NCBI GenBank assembly: GCA_016711805.1
Contig: JADJSH010000010.1
Location: 62,001 to 126,000 of the forward strand
DNA: 64,000 nt
Origin: Bacteroidota bacterium
GTDB lineage: Bacteria; Bacteroidota; Bacteroidia; B-17B0; Aurantibacillaceae
Reading direction: 5' to 3'
Shown: piece by piece, positions 62,556-64,000 of the stretch
How positions within the stretch are numbered: the stretch's first letter is position 1
How the letters are laid out: each line of letters starts with the position of its first letter
Notes under the pieces: model-generated
Databases searched by the model: none
Told to the model about the DNA's origin: nothing
Seen by the model: the letters and a program-made list of their open reading frames with translations, nothing else
Translations under genes and position numbers: made by a program

Positions 62556-62786
62556 TTGGGCGCGTTCCTGCAAAAAGGCAGCAGGAACCGAGCTGTCGCT
62601 TCAATCTTTTGAAAGAGACAAGCAAAAGGATTTTCGCTTGCATACCTCGCGCGAGTTTCATTTTCAATATTCGGAATTTACACTTCGAACGTAACTTATG
62701 CGTGAGGGATTGTAACGAAAATCCTTTTTATGAGGTACGAATAAAAAGATTGTAGTGTAAAGCCTGACCCGCAGGGTCACGCCCAA
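62556..62786. repeat. ~230 bp palindromic element, full copy 2
   Basis: Ends are TTGGGCGCG and CACGCCCAA. It matches 49237-49465 throughout: GGCAGCAGGAAC, CTGTCGCTTCAATCTTT, CAAAAGGATTTTCGCTTGCAT on the left; GCGTGAGGGATTGTAACG, ATCCTTTTTATGAGG, TACGAATAAAAAGATTG and the CAGGG stem on the right. Centre variable. Confidence 0.75.
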
Positions 62787-62828
62787 CAACTCAAAATAAA
62801 AAAATCTACTTCTTATACTTATCGTGTA

Positions 62829-63413
62829 TCATTTGTTTATCAAGCAATTTCTCAATTGCTTGTTCAATGAGTTTTGTTCTAGTTTCTTCTTTTTTGTGGA
62901 TTCAATCCATTGAACATATTCTTTTCGATGTGAGAATGCTAAAGAATCAAAATACGCTAAGACTTTTGCTTTTTTAAATGCCTTAACAACATCATCAGGA
63001 GTTATTATGGTTTTGTCTTTAGTTTCAATTATTTTCAATCCTTTTCTATTATTATCGATAGCTTCAAATAAATATTCTAAAATTACTTTATCGTCAATTT
63101 GCTTAACATCCGTAAACTTAATATGGCGATTATGCACGTTTCCTGGGTTTTCTAGCAAAATCTTTTTCTTGTCTTTAAGCAAAGAACCTTGAAAAAACAC
63201 AAAACTCACATGCTTTTTAAAACCCCAGTAACCGCAAACCATTCCGTTTAAGTAATAGTTTGGTCCCCATTTCCAGTCTTCAATTAATTCAGGGTCAGCG
63301 CTTAAAATAATCTTTCTTAAGCGCTTGCATATCACTTGAGCAAAAGGTTCTAATTCTGAAATACCTTTGTCAATTAAAGTTGCTGCATCTGGATTATGTT
63401 TCACTTTTGCCAT
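62829..63413 (-). CDS. DUF1801/YdeI-like protein (C-terminus frameshifted)
   Basis: 194 residues as read. N-terminal DUF1801 part (PFAQVICKRLRKIILSADPE, DWKWGPNYYLNG, GYWGFKKHVSFVFF) and the C-terminal YdeI part (DDVVKAFKKAKVLAYFDSLAFSHRKEYVQWIE). The last ~20 residues are out of frame: with one more base in the T run 62890-62895 the ending becomes TKKEETRTKLIEQAIEKLL and stops at 62806, the normal YdeI tail. Biochemical role unknown. Confidence 0.82.
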   Translation of the reverse strand: MAKVKHNPDAATLIDKGISELEPFAQVICKRLRKIILSADPELIEDWKWGPNYYLNGMVCGYWGFKKHVSFVFFQGSLLKDKKKILLENPGNVHNRHIKFTDVKQIDDKVILEYLFEAIDNNRKGLKIIETKDKTIITPDDVVKAFKKAKVLAYFDSLAFSHRKEYVQWIESTKKKKLEQNSLNKQLRNCLINK

Positions 63414-63433
63414 AATAAATGTAAATTTGAAAT

Positions 63434-64000
63434 GTGCTTAAACGATTTGAAGTAAATATCAATAAAAATACGCTTTTAAACAAAACGGATAAACTATTGC
63501 TAGCTTTTAGTGGCGGTGTAGATTCAGTAGTGCTAGCAGATTTATTGCATAAAGCAGGCTATAACATTGAATTAGCGCATTGCAATTTTCAGTTAAGAGG
63601 TCAGGAAGCAAAAGATGATACGGCATTTTGCGAGAACTTTGCCAAGTCTATTAACACGAAATTTCATGTGATTTACTTTGACACAAAGGCCTATGCTGCA
63701 GAACATAAATTATCTATTCAAATGGCCGCTCGCGAATTGCGATACAATTGGTTCAAATCATTAAAAGCCGAGCATAGATTTAATTATATTTTAACAGCAC
63801 ATCATGCTAATGATAATGTGGAAACGGTGTTTGTTAATTTAATAAGAGGCACTGGCATTAAAGGATTGCAGGGCATTCCAGAAAAGCAACATGATATTGT
63901 GAGGCCACTCTTATTTGCTACTAAAGATGAGATTAAAGATTACGCAATAAAAAATAAATTAGTATTCAGAGAAGATAGTAGTAACCAAGAAATAAAATAC
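63434..64000 (+). CDS. tilS: tRNA(Ile)-lysidine synthase, cut by the window end
   Basis: 189 codons without a stop, running off the window. GTG start at 63434. The PP-loop AFSGGVDSVVLADLL is near residue 20-35, followed by LAHCNFQLRG, MAARELRYNWF, LTAHHANDNVET and FVNLIRGTGIKGLQGI, all diagnostic. It converts the CAU anticodon of tRNA-Ile2 to lysidine, an essential step. The C-terminal domains lie outside. Confidence 0.94.
   Translation, partial: MLKRFEVNINKNTLLNKTDKLLLAFSGGVDSVVLADLLHKAGYNIELAHCNFQLRGQEAKDDTAFCENFAKSINTKFHVIYFDTKAYAAEHKLSIQMAARELRYNWFKSLKAEHRFNYILTAHHANDNVETVFVNLIRGTGIKGLQGIPEKQHDIVRPLLFATKDEIKDYAIKNKLVFREDSSNQEIKY

Noticed and set aside
62549..62755. Plus-strand ORF inside the ~230 bp element
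   Set aside because: The other full copy does not keep the frame open, so it is not coding.
1..64000. CRISPR array, rRNA operon, prophage or complete insertion sequence
   Set aside because: No regularly spaced direct repeats, rRNA-like sequence, phage structural genes or transposase frames were found on reading both strands.

Overview
The window comes from an AT-rich member of the Bacteroidota, most likely an aerobic Flavobacteriales-type lineage. The grounds are: promoters of the Bacteroidetes type (TTTG, about 19 nt, TAnnTTTG), the type IX secretion regulator PorX, two secreted proteins with C-terminal sorting domains, the Bacteroidota block bamD-rpoZ-coaBC-DUF4835, an oxygen-dependent HemF and a kynurenine 3-monooxygenase. 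No rRNA, phage, CRISPR array or complete transposon was seen; one tRNA (Glu, anticodon TTC) is present.

Layout. 0-6.4 kb: CCA-adding enzyme, a CDF metal exporter, small secreted proteins, tRNA-Glu, an acyltransferase. 6.5-20.9 kb, nearly all on the minus strand: DUF502, hemF, a LysM/binding protein, guaA, a LuxR-type regulator with a tiny membrane ORF behind it, RNase Z, a T9SS cargo protein, pyrB, DinB, a deleted pyrR, purA, an MBL hydrolase, a rhomboid protease and a SAM hydrolase. 21-30.9 kb, mostly plus: phoH, a MazG-like gene, MORN and VWA proteins, a nucleotide-sugar set (acetyltransferase, two dehydrogenases), queE, a hydroxyacid dehydrogenase, a VanX-like dipeptidase, efp. 31-43 kb: a Pif1-like helicase, a TerB-ABC transporter, bamD-rpoZ-coaBC-DUF4835, DUF3078, porX. 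43-51.9 kb: two large unknown secreted proteins, rsmE, ACP phosphodiesterase, a ferredoxin reductase and its ferredoxin split by a repeat, and a TPR/SpoIIE phosphatase. 52-55 kb is an accessory patch of unrelated short genes separated by a recurrent palindromic repeat. 55-64 kb: M42 peptidase, an Asp-box T9SS protein, YeeE/YedE pair, dapA-DUF6913, mazG-kmo, a YdeI-like protein and the start of tilS.

Two themes stand out. First, about ten genes are broken by single-base changes, mostly one base missing from an A/T run. Several are housekeeping genes (cca, pyrB, efp, kmo), so consensus error in a long-read assembly is the simplest reading. The pyrR gene is different: it has lost an internal block of roughly 85-90 codons containing its PRPP-binding site. 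Second, intergenic space is rich in dispersed palindromic repeats of at least six kinds. The most elaborate is a ~230 bp element with terminal inverted repeats (two full copies, one half copy, one fragment); the most suggestive is the cassette-like repeat at 53.0-54.6 kb.

Some links between genes can be read from the sequence. PorX probably governs export of the two sorting-domain proteins seen here. The ferredoxin reductase and ferredoxin form a redox pair. PyrR-PyrB, PurA and GuaA serve nucleotide synthesis. Several promoters place the expected transcription start only a few nucleotides from the start codon, which suggests nearly leaderless mRNAs.
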